Shown here in pieces: positions 28,418-37,564 of a DNA stretch of 64,000 bases (positions are counted from its first letter, which is position 1; each line of letters opens with the position of its first letter). The stretch spans positions 1 to 64,000 of the forward strand of contig NZ_QLNP01000064.1 in the NCBI RefSeq assembly GCF_003261175.1, written 5' to 3'. The notes below the pieces were generated by a model that ran no database searches, was not told the origin of the DNA, and saw only the letters and a program-made list of their open reading frames with translations. This DNA is from Arthrobacter globiformis. Lineage in GTDB: Bacteria; Actinomycetota; Actinomycetes; Actinomycetales; Micrococcaceae. The position numbers and the translations under genes are program-made.

Positions 28418-29172
28418 CGGTGCGGATCGTGGTGGTTTCGCACAGTGACAAGATTGCCGAGGGCGCCGTGGAGCTCGCGGCCCAAATGGCACCGGACGTG
28501 ATGATGGTGCCGGCCGGAGGAACGTCGGACGGCCGGATCGGCACCAGCATGGAAAAGGTGATGGCGGCGCTGGAAACCGCTGCCGGAGCCGATGGTGTGG
28601 TGGTGCTGACCGATCTGGGCTCGGCTGTGATGACCGCGGAATCGGCCATGGAATTCGCCGAGGGCAGCGGCACCGTGCTCCTCGCCGACGCCCCGATCAT
28701 CGAGGGCCTCGTGGCGGCAGCGGTGGCGGCCCAGGGAGGAGCCAGCGTCCATGCTGTCCGGCGTGCAGCCGAGGCCACCCATGGGTATCCCGCGCCGCGG
28801 CCCAAGGCAGAGAATTACCCGGCGGCTGCCACTGCGGGAAAGACCGACGGAAAGGGGCTCGGAATGCAGCCCGTTGCCGATGGCCCGGCCGCGGGTGAGC
28901 CCGGGGCCCTGGCCCCGGATGCCAGCGGCGACTTCGAGCTCGTCAACCTCGCAGGCATGCACGCCCGGCCGGCCGCCAAGATAGCCGGCGGCCTCTCGGC
29001 GCTGGATGCGGAAGTGACCGTGAACGGAGTGGACGGCGCCTCCATGACCGGGCTGATGACGCTGGGTGCCGGCAAGGGATCGGTGCTGCACGTGGAAGCG
29101 TACGGACCCGACGCCGAGCGTGCCGTCGCGTATGTGGCGGCGATGGTACGGGACGGTTTCGGGGAACCCTGA
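28414..29172 (+). CDS. dhaM: DhaM phosphotransferase with fused HPr domain
   Basis: 252 residues: an N-terminal EIIA-mannose-like domain with phospho-His10 (VVVSHSDKIAEG), a linker, and a C-terminal HPr domain with phospho-His in LAGMHARPAAK (about residue 182). It carries phosphate from the PTS to DhaL. The E. coli protein also has a third, enzyme I-like domain; this one does not, so it must take phosphate from a separate EI. No EI gene is in the window. Confidence 0.92.
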   Translation: MTVRIVVVSHSDKIAEGAVELAAQMAPDVMMVPAGGTSDGRIGTSMEKVMAALETAAGADGVVVLTDLGSAVMTAESAMEFAEGSGTVLLADAPIIEGLVAAAVAAQGGASVHAVRRAAEATHGYPAPRPKAENYPAAATAGKTDGKGLGMQPVADGPAAGEPGALAPDASGDFELVNLAGMHARPAAKIAGGLSALDAEVTVNGVDGASMTGLMTLGAGKGSVLHVEAYGPDAERAVAYVAAMVRDGFGEP

Positions 29173-29202
29173 GAGGGCTCCGGCATGCTGGGTTGAGGCC
29201 GG

Positions 29203-29700
29203 CTACCTGTCCTGCCTGAGGCCCGCCGCGTCCAGCACCACGGAGGCGGAGATGAACCGCCCGCACTGCCGGCCGAGCGGGTAGCTGGCCCTGGGGGCGA
29301 AGCTCAGCGTGCGGACGGGCAGCGGCTTGCCGTTGGCGTACCGCCCGCTGGCCGTGACGTCGATCGGGGACTCGCCCAGCGTGTCCAGATTCAGCATTCC
29401 CCGTTGCGTGCCGTCCGGCTTGGACGTTGCCGCGCACACGGCACCGGGCCCGGAATCATCGGCGCAGCCCAGGTCAACCGGCACGGAGCCCGCGACGAGC
29501 TGGAGGGTTTCCTCTTTGCACTTGCCGTCCTGGCAGGCCTTCACATGTAGCGTCTTCACTTCGGGCGCGTAGCCTGCGGCCACCGTGACCGCGACCCCTG
29601 ACGCCTGGCCCATTGCCGGGCACGCCACCTCGAAAGCATGGCACCCCGAAAGGAGTGCCGTCGCCGTGATTGTGGCCAAAAGTACCCCTGTCTTGCCCAT
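29203..29700 (-). CDS. Hypothetical secreted lipoprotein
   Basis: 165-residue protein with a lipoprotein signal: basic start MGKTG, hydrophobic core, lipobox LLSGC with the lipidated Cys at residue 20. The mature part holds several Cys residues (VACP, KACQDGKC, DLGCADD, AVCA, RQCG), so disulfides are likely outside the cell. No family is recognised. It is convergent with dhaM and lies just downstream of mutY. Confidence 0.65.
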   Translation of the reverse strand: MGKTGVLLATITATALLSGCHAFEVACPAMGQASGVAVTVAAGYAPEVKTLHVKACQDGKCKEETLQLVAGSVPVDLGCADDSGPGAVCAATSKPDGTQRGMLNLDTLGESPIDVTASGRYANGKPLPVRTLSFAPRASYPLGRQCGRFISASVVLDAAGLRQDR

Positions 29701-29840
29701 ACTTCAGGGTAGATCCGGTGTCCCGAAGGGGACCCGGCCGGCCAAAACTGGCGCCCTCATTGTTACCCGGTCCGTGCCGTGGGTGCCTAGTTGAGACCAA
29801 AACCCGGGCGGCAGGTGCCAGGCGGTACGGGGCGGGGCAG

Positions 29841-30713
29841 TCAGCCGGGCAGCCGATACCCGCCCTGGTGCAGTTCGGCCAGGCCGTCCCCAAGGAGGCC
29901 CGCCAGCGCCCGTTCCAGCTGCTCCGGTGCGCAGTTCAACCGGTGCAGGGCGGCCAGCGGCACGCCTATGCCGGCGGCTTCGAACCCGAGGTCGGCGGGG
30001 GCCTGCTGGAACATCTCGGCCGGCACCGGCGCGTCCGCCAGCCGGAGGACCGCCATCACGCCGCCCCGGACCTGGCGGTCTGTGCCGTGCCACGCCTGGC
30101 CCTTGGGCGTATACGACGGCGGCGGCTCGCCGGCGGCGAGCCACGCGCACCGGTCGCGTACGGGGCACGCGGCGCATTTGGGTGCCCGGGCCGTGCACAC
30201 CAGCGCCCCCAGCTCCATGACCGAAGCGTTCCAGCGGACGGAACCGCCGGCGTCGGACGGCAGCAGTTCCGCGGCAAGCCGCATCTCCGCGGCTGTCAGG
30301 GCGGGGGCGGGCAGGGCGGAGCCTGAAAAGAGCCGCGCATGGACGCGGCGGATGTTGGTATCCACCACCGTCTCGCGGCGCCCAAAGGCGAAAGCGGCGA
30401 CGGCGGCCGCCGTGTAGCTGCCCACACCAGGCAGTCCGAGCAACTCGGCGTAGTCCTGCGGGACCCTGCCGCCGTGGTCTCGTTCGATGGCGACTGCGGC
30501 AGCATGCAGCCGGAGCGCGCGCCGCGGATAGCCCAGCCGGCCCCAGGCGCGGACCGCCTCACCGGCGGGTTCCCGAGCAAGCGCTGCAGGCTCCGGCCAC
30601 CGGCGCAGCCACTCTTCCCAGACCGGCAGCACACGGACCACGGGGGTCTGCTGCAGCATGATCTCGCTGACCAGCACGCCCCAGGGCGGGCAGTCGGGCG
30701 AGCGCCACGGCAA
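29841..30713 (-). CDS. mutY: A/G-specific adenine glycosylase MutY (5' end unresolved)
   Basis: Removes adenine mispaired with 8-oxoguanine. It has the EIMLQQTPVVRVLP segment, the HhH region GLPGVGSYTAAAV, the catalytic Asp in TVVDTNIRR, and a [4Fe-4S] site CTARAPKCAACPVRDRC (C-X6-C-X2-C-X5-C). The coordinates start at TTG 30713, but family-like sequence (SLEDWFEAEARD just before LPWR) continues in frame to about 30780 without ATG, GTG or TTG before an in-frame TAG. The true start may be non-standard (CTG/ATC), or one base has been lost or gained. About 25 N-terminal residues are affected. Confidence 0.88.
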   Translation of the reverse strand: MPWRSPDCPPWGVLVSEIMLQQTPVVRVLPVWEEWLRRWPEPAALAREPAGEAVRAWGRLGYPRRALRLHAAAVAIERDHGGRVPQDYAELLGLPGVGSYTAAAVAAFAFGRRETVVDTNIRRVHARLFSGSALPAPALTAAEMRLAAELLPSDAGGSVRWNASVMELGALVCTARAPKCAACPVRDRCAWLAAGEPPPSYTPKGQAWHGTDRQVRGGVMAVLRLADAPVPAEMFQQAPADLGFEAAGIGVPLAALHRLNCAPEQLERALAGLLGDGLAELHQGGYRLPG

Positions 30714-30842
30714 ATCCCGGGCTTCGGCCTCGAACCAGTCCTCCAGAGAGGAGTGGACGTCCGTCAGGTCGGGGTAATCGATTGTGGTTTTGATGCCAAC
30801 ACTCTAGTTGAAAACCCCGACGCGGTTCCCGGCCGGGTGCCG

Positions 30843-31289
30843 TCAGCTGGCTTCCTGCTCTGCGGGAGGCAGTCCCTCCCGCCGTGCGGGCAGCCGCCTC
30901 ACATGGCCGTGCAGGGTTTCACCGCCGCGGCCGTTGGCCGCCGGAACAGCAAGGGCCACCACGAAACTGGCACTGTTCGGATCCACGGAGCGGATGGTCA
31001 GGCTGCGCGTTCCTTCCGGTATTGACGGCGCAAAGAACTGCAGCTGGCGGGAGCCGACGGTGGCCACCTCATCCAGGCGGTACTCTGTGCCGAAATGGTC
31101 ATGGATAACGATTTCGGGGGTTTGCGGCTCGTCGTCATTGACTGAGGCGAGATGCAGGTTCACCACGATCCCGGTGTCCCAGATCTCAACCGCAAGCACC
31201 GTGAACGCAGTGCCCTGGCTCTGATGTTTGCCAAACGTCAGCGGCAGCAGAACGCGTTCGAGGTGACCGCCAGACACGTGATCTACCAT
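30843..31289 (-). CDS. Hypothetical protein, beta-rich
   Basis: 148-residue protein starting MVDHVSGGHLERVLLP at ATG 31289, with GGAGAGG well placed upstream; the frame is open to 31379. The body alternates hydrophobic strands (FTVLAVEIWDTGIVVNLHLASV, read in parts) with polar turns, and the tail is basic and Arg-rich. No membrane segment, no recognised family. It lies between mutY and disA and is divergent from the secreted protein at 31451. Confidence 0.6.
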   Translation of the reverse strand: MVDHVSGGHLERVLLPLTFGKHQSQGTAFTVLAVEIWDTGIVVNLHLASVNDDEPQTPEIVIHDHFGTEYRLDEVATVGSRQLQFFAPSIPEGTRSLTIRSVDPNSASFVVALAVPAANGRGGETLHGHVRRLPARREGLPPAEQEAS

Positions 31290-31450
31290 CAGTGGTCCTC
31301 TCCAACTCGGCCCGGTAAGTGGTATCCGGGATTCAATTTTAGTAAGCGTGCTGACAGTTGTCACCCGAATTTGAGTCACGAATTGGACATGGTGGGGTAG
31401 TGGCGGCGTGGTGGTGCAGCAGAAACCCGGCCGTTACTTAGCCTAGAAGG

Positions 31451-32176
31451 ATGGGCAGGCAAGACACTCCGAACTCCGGCGCGGGCCGGAACCGGTCACC
31501 GAAACCGGCGGCACAGAAAACGGCACCCGGGAAAACGGTGCCCCGAGCGAGCCGTAAGCCGAGCCCCGCCGTGTACCGCCGTCGTCGGCTCTTTGCCGGA
31601 GTGGCGCTGCTGCTGGTCCTGGGACTGATTGCAGGCGGTGTCGCAACGGTTTCCAGCCTCCTCGGCGGCGCCGAGCGGGCCGTCTCCGCAGAGGACTCAA
31701 CGCAGGGCTCCTCAACGGCGGGCAGCACCGCGCAGCCGGGCGCAACGCCGTCGGCCAGCCCTTCTGCAACCCCCTCGGCCTCGCCCACGTGCGACCAGAA
31801 GCTCGTGACGGTCAAGGCGGCCACCAACAAGACGTCCTACGCTGCAGATGAGAAGCCGGTGCTGAGCCTCACGGTCACCAACGGCGGGAAGCTTCCCTGC
31901 AAGGTGAACATCGGCACGTCGCAGATGGACTTCCTGGTCACCAGCGGCTCGGACCGCGTCTTCTCATCCGCCGACTGCCAGGCGGCCAGTACTGACCTGG
32001 TCAAGACCATTGCGCCCGGCAAGAGTGAAACGGCGAACTTCCCGTGGCCGCGCAACCGTTCGGTGCAGGGCTGCGAGACGGTGCCGGACGGTTCGGTTGC
32101 CGGCAGCGGGTATTACGTTTTCATCGCGAAGCTTGGCGCCAAGGTCAGCCCGCCGACGGTCTTCCAGCTCGGCTGA
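31451..32176 (+). CDS. Hypothetical membrane-anchored extracellular protein
   Basis: 241 residues: basic, proline-rich cytosolic N-terminus (to about 46), one membrane helix (LFAGVALLLVLGLIAGGVA), an extracellular Ser/Thr/Pro/Ala linker and a C-terminal domain of about 125 residues. The domain has conserved-looking cysteines and a possible immunoglobulin-like beta sandwich (LSLTVTNGGKLPCKVNIG). No enzyme motif. It converges on disA with only 21 nt between the stops. Confidence 0.65.
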   Translation: MGRQDTPNSGAGRNRSPKPAAQKTAPGKTVPRASRKPSPAVYRRRRLFAGVALLLVLGLIAGGVATVSSLLGGAERAVSAEDSTQGSSTAGSTAQPGATPSASPSATPSASPTCDQKLVTVKAATNKTSYAADEKPVLSLTVTNGGKLPCKVNIGTSQMDFLVTSGSDRVFSSADCQAASTDLVKTIAPGKSETANFPWPRNRSVQGCETVPDGSVAGSGYYVFIAKLGAKVSPPTVFQLG

Positions 32177-32197
32177 CGGGACCTACAGGAACCTGAC

Positions 32198-33274
32198 CTA
32201 CAGGAAGCGGTCCAGCAGGCTGGCTTCGGCCATCCGGCTGAGGCCCTCCCGGACCGTGCGGGCGCGCTGGTCGCCGATGCCGTCAACGGTCATCAGGTCA
32301 TCAATGGTTGCGGCCATGAGGTACTGCAGCCCGCCGAAGTGGTCCACCAGCCTGTCCGCGACGGCCTTCGGCACGGCCTTGAGTCCGGACAGGAGCCGGT
32401 AGCCCCGCGGCTGCACCACGGCGTCGAGGGTGTCCACGCCGCCGGCGAAGCCGATGATTCCGGCGATCTTGCTGAGGTCGATCAGTTCGGTGGGGCCGAG
32501 GCTGAGGAGCGCGCTGACCGCGCCGTCGATGTCCTCCGGGGATGCGTTCGGCCCGGCGTAGTCGCGGATGATGATGTCGCTGCCGGGGCCGCGGCCCACC
32601 GTGAGCTCGTCCAGCTGGAGGGACAGGAGCCTGCCGTCCTCGCCGAGCTCCAGCACATACTGCGAGATTTCCTCGGAGATCCGGCGCACCATCTCCTGGC
32701 GCTGCAGGGTCACGGCCACATCGCGCACCGTCACCATGGCCTCGATCTCCAGGGCGGACAGCGAACTGGTCACCTGGTCCAGCCGCGAACGGTAGCGTTC
32801 CAGCGTGGCCAGGGCCTGGTTGGCGCGGGCCAGGACCTTTTCGGAGCCCTCGAGCACATGCCGCAGCCCGTTGACGTACAGGGCGATGATCTGCATGGAC
32901 TGGCTCACCGATATGACCGGGACGCCTGTCTGGATGGCCACGCGTTCCGCGGTCCGGTGCCGGGTGCCCGATTCCTGAGTTTCGATGCTCGAATCCGGGA
33001 CGAGCTGAACTGCCGCGCGCAGGATGTTGCTGGCATCCTTGTCGCAAACGATGGCGCCGTCCATCTTGGCCAGTTCGCGGAGCCTCGTCGGTGAGAAGTC
33101 GATGCCGATGTCGAAGCCGCCGGAACAGATCGAGTCGATGGTCCGGTCCGAGCCCAGGACGATCAGGGCGCCGGTGCGTCCGCGGAGAATGCGTTCCAGG
33201 CCGTCCCGCAACGCGGTCCCCGGGGCCACCCTCCCCAAAGTCGCTTTGAGCGATTCTTCAGGGCTGCGAGCCAT
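32198..33274 (-). CDS. disA: DNA integrity scanning protein / diadenylate cyclase
   Basis: Makes c-di-AMP from two ATP and senses branched DNA. The N-terminal DAC domain has the DGA motif in KMDGAIVCDKDA and RHR in GTRHRTAERVAI; a helical linker and a C-terminal HhH domain follow (GLKAVPKAVADRLVDHFGG, DGIGDQRARTVREG). About 358 residues. ATG 33274 with AAGGGAA 6 nt upstream is preferred over TTG 33289. In many genomes radA is directly adjacent; here it is 6.8 kb away on the same strand. Confidence 0.95.
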   Translation of the reverse strand: MARSPEESLKATLGRVAPGTALRDGLERILRGRTGALIVLGSDRTIDSICSGGFDIGIDFSPTRLRELAKMDGAIVCDKDASNILRAAVQLVPDSSIETQESGTRHRTAERVAIQTGVPVISVSQSMQIIALYVNGLRHVLEGSEKVLARANQALATLERYRSRLDQVTSSLSALEIEAMVTVRDVAVTLQRQEMVRRISEEISQYVLELGEDGRLLSLQLDELTVGRGPGSDIIIRDYAGPNASPEDIDGAVSALLSLGPTELIDLSKIAGIIGFAGGVDTLDAVVQPRGYRLLSGLKAVPKAVADRLVDHFGGLQYLMAATIDDLMTVDGIGDQRARTVREGLSRMAEASLLDRFL

Positions 33275-33602
33275 AGATATTCCCTTCAAAGGTGCAGGCG
33301 GGCCTGCAGGTTCGCCGGTTTTCGATAGTCCGCCGGCAGGATCAAAAGTACTCGGTTTCCCGCATGCACCATCCTAGAGGTAGATTACCCCAGCAACCGC
33401 ACGGGCAAGCCTTAAAGTGCCCCATTGGGGGCGTGCCAAACAGGCATCCGGAGTGCGTCCGACGACGGCTGGCCGGGGGGCACTTTTGGCCCCCCTTCAG
33501 TGCGGATTCCGCCCCTGCGATAAACTTGAAGCCTTGGCTGGCAGGTTCCGCCGCCACCTTTTCCAATCAGGATCCCCCGCGGATCGCAGTGAAAGTAGCA
33601 CC
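33275..33602. promoter_or_regulatory. 328-bp divergent intergenic region, disA / prfC
   Basis: No credible gene on either strand. It contains GC-rich short inverted stretches (such as GGGGGGCAC/GGCCCCCC around 33476-33496) and must hold the promoters of disA (minus) and prfC (plus). No convincing -35/-10 pair or RNA motif was found. Confidence 0.4.
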
Positions 33603-35216
33603 GTGTCCCAAGAAGTGCAGAGCCCCGCCCGAGTGCACGAGATCCACAAACAGGCCTCCCGCCGCCGCACGTTCGCCGTCATCTCCCACCCGGACGCCGG
33701 CAAGTCCACGCTTACCGAGGCCCTCGCCCTGCACGCCAAGGTTATTGGCACCGCGGGCGCTTCCAGCGGCAAGGCCAACCGCAAGGAGACGGTCTCGGAC
33801 TGGATGCAGATGGAGAAGGACCGCGGCATCTCCATCAGCTCGGCCGCCCTGCAGTTCTCCTACCGGGACACCGTGATCAACCTGCTGGACACCCCCGGCC
33901 ACGCCGACTTCTCCGAGGACACCTACCGTGTGCTCGCCGCCGTCGACTGCGCCGTAATGCTCGTGGACGCGGCCAAGGGCCTTGAGACCCAGACCATGAA
34001 GCTGTTCGAGGTCTGCAAGCAGCGGAACCTTCCCATCATCACGGTCATCAACAAGTGGGACCGCCCGGGCCTGGATGCCCTGGCCCTCATGGACGAGATC
34101 ACGGAGCGCACCGGGCTGCAGCCCATGCCCCTGACCTGGGCCGTGGGCATCTCCGGTGATTTCCGCGGCGTCTGGGACCTGCGCAACGACAGGTTCGCGC
34201 GTTTCCAACGGAACAACGCCGGCGCCAGCATTGCCCTCACCGAGTACTTCACCCCTGAAGAGGCCGCCGAAAGCCAGGGCGGCAACTGGACGGATGCCGT
34301 TGACGAGGCTGGCCTGGTCATCGAGTCCAACCTCGCCTTCGACGTCGAGAGCTTCCACGCAGGCAAGGCCACCCCCATCCTGTTCAGCTCCGCGGCGCTA
34401 AACTTCGGCGTCAAGGAACTTCTGGACGCCCTGGTGGACTTCGCCCCGCCGGCCGCGCCCCGGCCGGACATCGAGGGCACCCCGCGTGCCGTCGAGTCCC
34501 CGTTCTCCGGCTTCGTGTTCAAGGTCCAGGCAGGCATGAACAAGGCCCACCGCGACCACGTTGCCTTTATCCGCGTCTGCTCCGGAGTGTTCGAGCGCGG
34601 CATGGTGGTCACGCAGACCCGCACCGGAAAGTCCTTCGCCACGAAATACGCGCAGCAGGTTTTCGGGCGGGAACGCGAGGTCATCGACGAGGCCTACCCG
34701 GGCGACGTCGTGGGCCTGGTCAACGCGTCCTCGCTCCGCGTGGGGGACAGCCTGTTCCTCGAGGAGCCCGTGGAGTTCCCGGCCATTCCGCTGTTCGCCC
34801 CCGAGCACTTCCAGGTGGCCCGTTCCAAGGACCCCAGCCGCTTCAAGCAGTTCCGCCGCGGCATCGAGCAGCTTGAGCACGAGGGCGTCATCCAGGTGCT
34901 GCGCTCCGACGTCCGCGGTGACCAGGCCCCCGTGCTTGCCGCCGTCGGGCCCATGCAGTTCGAGGTGGTGGAGGACCGTATGGCGCACGACTTCAGCGCG
35001 CCAATGCGGCTGGAGCGCCTCCCGTACTCCATGGCCAGGATCTCGACGGCGGACGCCATGCCGGCGCTGGCCAACGTGCCGGGCGCCGAGGTACTGCTGC
35101 GGTCCGACGGCGAATACCTGGCCCTCTTCAACGACATCTGGGCCCTGCGCCGCATCGAGAAGAACCATCCGGACCTCACGCTGGTACCTATCGGGACGCA
35201 CAACCCCGCAAAGTAA
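33603..35216 (+). CDS. prfC: Peptide chain release factor 3
   Basis: Translational GTPase that recycles RF1/RF2 from the ribosome after termination. GTPase motifs are SHPDAGKST (G1), DTPGHADF (G3) and NKWD (G4); the effector region DRGISISSAALQF is typical of RF3. 537 residues. GTG 33603 gives the family N-terminus (VSQEVQSPARVHEIHKQASRRR in two parts); the longer open frame starts in the promoter. RF3 is patchy among actinobacteria, which fits its place in the segment separating disA from radA. Confidence 0.93.
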   Translation: MSQEVQSPARVHEIHKQASRRRTFAVISHPDAGKSTLTEALALHAKVIGTAGASSGKANRKETVSDWMQMEKDRGISISSAALQFSYRDTVINLLDTPGHADFSEDTYRVLAAVDCAVMLVDAAKGLETQTMKLFEVCKQRNLPIITVINKWDRPGLDALALMDEITERTGLQPMPLTWAVGISGDFRGVWDLRNDRFARFQRNNAGASIALTEYFTPEEAAESQGGNWTDAVDEAGLVIESNLAFDVESFHAGKATPILFSSAALNFGVKELLDALVDFAPPAAPRPDIEGTPRAVESPFSGFVFKVQAGMNKAHRDHVAFIRVCSGVFERGMVVTQTRTGKSFATKYAQQVFGREREVIDEAYPGDVVGLVNASSLRVGDSLFLEEPVEFPAIPLFAPEHFQVARSKDPSRFKQFRRGIEQLEHEGVIQVLRSDVRGDQAPVLAAVGPMQFEVVEDRMAHDFSAPMRLERLPYSMARISTADAMPALANVPGAEVLLRSDGEYLALFNDIWALRRIEKNHPDLTLVPIGTHNPAK

Positions 35217-35276
35217 CTGCGCCAACGCGGGGCTCCGGCTCCCGAACGGTCTCCCAACCAACGAAGCAAGGTATCC

Positions 35277-36563
35277 GTGCCCACAAACCAGCCGTCTGCC
35301 GCAACACCAGTTACAGGATTGACCAGCGCTTCAGGTTCACCCAGCGCTTCAGGTTCAACCAGGGTCGTCGTGACCGGCATGGGGTCCATGAACCCGCTCG
35401 GGGCCACCGCGGCCGAGACCTGGGAAGCGATGCTGGCCGGCCGGTCGGGCATCGCGGCGCTGCAGGACGGCTGGGCTGAGGCCCTGCCGGTGCGCATCGC
35501 CGGCCGGGTCACCGCGGACCTGGGCGCGTTCCTCAGCACCCGCGAGCTGAAGCGGATGGACCGCTGCGGGCAGCTGGCGCTCGTTGCCTCCCGCGAAGCC
35601 TGGGAGCAGGCGGGGAAGCCGGGCGTCGAGCCGGAGCGGCTGGCCGTCGTGATCGGCTCGGCCTACGGCGGCATGGACACCGTGCTCGCCCAGGTCAGGG
35701 AACTGGACAACGGCGGTCCCCGCAAGGTTTCGCCGCACACCCTGACCAGGCTCATGGTGAACGGACCGTCCGCGTGGGTTTCCATCGACCTCGGCGCAAA
35801 GGGCGGGGCACGCACTCCGGTCAGCGCCTGTGCGTCCGGGGCCGAGGCGATTGCCCAGGGTGCCGACATGATCAGGTCCGGGGCCGCCGACGTCGTCATT
35901 GCCGGCGGCGTTGATGCGTCCGTCAATGACCTGATCATCAGCGGTTTCTCCCAGATCCGGGCGCTCTCCACGCGCAACGACGATCCGGAGCGGGCTTCAC
36001 GGCCGTTCGACCGGGACCGCGACGGGTTCGTGCTGTCCGAGGGGGCGGGGATCGTGGTGCTGGAGAGCGAGGAACACGCACGTGCCCGGGGCGCGGACGT
36101 GCTGGGCGGCATAGCCGGGGCAGCCGTGACCTCGGACGCAAACGACATCGTGGCAGCCGATCCGGACATGCAGGTGCGGGTCATGGAGAAGGCCCTTGCC
36201 TCCGCCGGCCTCCGCGGGACGGACATCGGGTTCGTGCACGCGCACGCCACCTCGACCCCCGTGGGCGACCGGCTGGAGGCGCAGGCTATCAAGAGCATTG
36301 CCGGCGACCAGGTCCCGGTGACCTCCACAAAGTCGCTCACCGGGCACCTGCTCGGCGGAGCGGGAGCCCTTGCCGCCATCGCCACGCTGCAGGCCCTCCG
36401 GACCGGCGACCTGCCCGGCACCTACAACGTGGACGCCCTTGACCCCGAGGTGGACCTCAACGTGATCACCGGCACCGTCAGCGGCAGCACCGCGACGGCG
36501 GGACTCGTCAATGCCTTCGGGTTCGGCGGGCACAGCGCGGCGCTCGTGGTCACCCGCGCCTAA
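35277..36563 (+). CDS. Beta-ketoacyl-ACP synthase II-like condensing enzyme
   Basis: 428-residue FabF-type thiolase-fold enzyme with the Cys-His-His triad: SACASGAEA, HAHATSTPVGD and KSLTGHLLGGAG. It would condense malonyl-ACP with an acyl-ACP. It is not next to other fab genes or an ACP, so it may serve a special fatty acid or be an extra KAS II. The first 20 residues include a tandem duplication of a 17-bp unit (SASGSPSASGS), a disposable linker. GTG 35277 has AAGG upstream. Confidence 0.85.
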   Translation: MPTNQPSAATPVTGLTSASGSPSASGSTRVVVTGMGSMNPLGATAAETWEAMLAGRSGIAALQDGWAEALPVRIAGRVTADLGAFLSTRELKRMDRCGQLALVASREAWEQAGKPGVEPERLAVVIGSAYGGMDTVLAQVRELDNGGPRKVSPHTLTRLMVNGPSAWVSIDLGAKGGARTPVSACASGAEAIAQGADMIRSGAADVVIAGGVDASVNDLIISGFSQIRALSTRNDDPERASRPFDRDRDGFVLSEGAGIVVLESEEHARARGADVLGGIAGAAVTSDANDIVAADPDMQVRVMEKALASAGLRGTDIGFVHAHATSTPVGDRLEAQAIKSIAGDQVPVTSTKSLTGHLLGGAGALAAIATLQALRTGDLPGTYNVDALDPEVDLNVITGTVSGSTATAGLVNAFGFGGHSAALVVTRA

Positions 36564-36569
36564 ACCCGT

Positions 36570-36617
36570 GAATGCCAGGAGCCCGGCCGCAGTCGCGCGG
36601 CCGGGCTCCTGGCATTC
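36570..36617. terminator. 21-bp perfect hairpin, bidirectional terminator
   Basis: The arms 36570-36590 and 36597-36617 are perfect reverse complements (GAATGCCAGGAGCCCGG start) around a 6-nt loop. It sits between the convergent ketosynthase and YcnI-like genes, so it can stop transcription both ways. No other copy was seen in the window. Confidence 0.88.
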
Positions 36618-36628
36618 TCAGAGGGGGA

Positions 36629-37447
36629 TCAGTTCTGCTGCGGCTTCCGGGTCCGCACCAGGGCCGCCGTCCCGGCGGCCAGGCCGAGCAGGCCTGCGCC
36701 GAGGCCAACAATGCCGAACGTGTTATCAGGCGCAGCCGCGACCGGGGTGGTCGACGCTGCCGCCGCTGTGTCCGCAGTTGCTGTGTCTGCAGTTGACGTA
36801 TCTGCAGTCGTGCCGCCTGCGGCGGGAGCCGCCGCGGCAGCCGGTGCCGCATGGGAGTGCTCGTCCGCCGCCGCAGTGGTGACGAATGAGGGGACCGGGT
36901 GCTCGGGCTCGGGCTGGCCGGCAGTCTCGGGCTGGTCCCACTTCACCACCGTTCCGTCGGAGTAGGTCTGTGCCGCAGGCAAGGCCACAGTGGTCCCGGC
37001 CTCCGGGAGCCGGCCGACCGAGATGGAGAACGTCTGGTACTCATGCTGGCCGAGCTGGTGGGCCGCATCGGCTGTCCAAGTGACCGTGGCCGCTGCCTTG
37101 GTGATCTTGGCGCCTTCCACCGTGACGGGTGCGGGCAGGGCCGCCTCGGTGATCTTCGCCGTCCAGCCGTCCATGGGCTTGACCGAGACGGAGGTGAACG
37201 GCGTCGCCGTCGGCAACGTGACGGTGACCTTGGTGGTCTTGGCGGCAGCTGACTCGTTGGGAACCCGGAAGGTCAGCTGCGAGAAGCCGCCGGCCGAGGT
37301 CGAGGCCGGGTCCACGTGGACGTGGGCGGATGCCGACCCCACCCCCAGGACCATAAGGCCAGCCGCCGCCGTGACGACGGTGACGGTTTTCAGGGCAGAG
37401 GTTTTCAGTGCAGACGACTTCGCAGCACGGGTTGTTGAGGTGGTCAT
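36629..37447 (-). CDS. YcnI-like DUF1775 protein (copy A), possible copper binding
   Basis: 272-residue exported protein: Sec signal ending SASA, then mature His at the start (HVHVDPAS), a DUF1775/YcnI beta-sandwich of about 150 residues, a His/Ala-rich linker, and a C-terminal membrane helix (IVGLGAGLLGLAAGTAALV) with a basic tail. In B. subtilis YcnI the mature N-terminal His binds Cu(II) (recalled). It is a paralogue of the gene at 39208 (shared VSVKPMDGW, WTADAAHQ, SVGRLP blocks). It is downstream of membrane protein A, on the left half of the mirror-image cassette. Confidence 0.85.
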   Translation of the reverse strand: MTTSTTRAAKSSALKTSALKTVTVVTAAAGLMVLGVGSASAHVHVDPASTSAGGFSQLTFRVPNESAAAKTTKVTVTLPTATPFTSVSVKPMDGWTAKITEAALPAPVTVEGAKITKAAATVTWTADAAHQLGQHEYQTFSISVGRLPEAGTTVALPAAQTYSDGTVVKWDQPETAGQPEPEHPVPSFVTTAAADEHSHAAPAAAAAPAAGGTTADTSTADTATADTAAAASTTPVAAAPDNTFGIVGLGAGLLGLAAGTAALVRTRKPQQN

Positions 37448-37564
37448 GACAGGGCCTTTCGCGGGTGCTGCCGCGCTCGCGCCGAGGGGCAGCAGTGGTG
37501 AGGGATGGTCAGGCGGCGTCCCGGCACCCCTCCGCAGGCTCGTTGGCCATGCGCAGGAAGGTTA

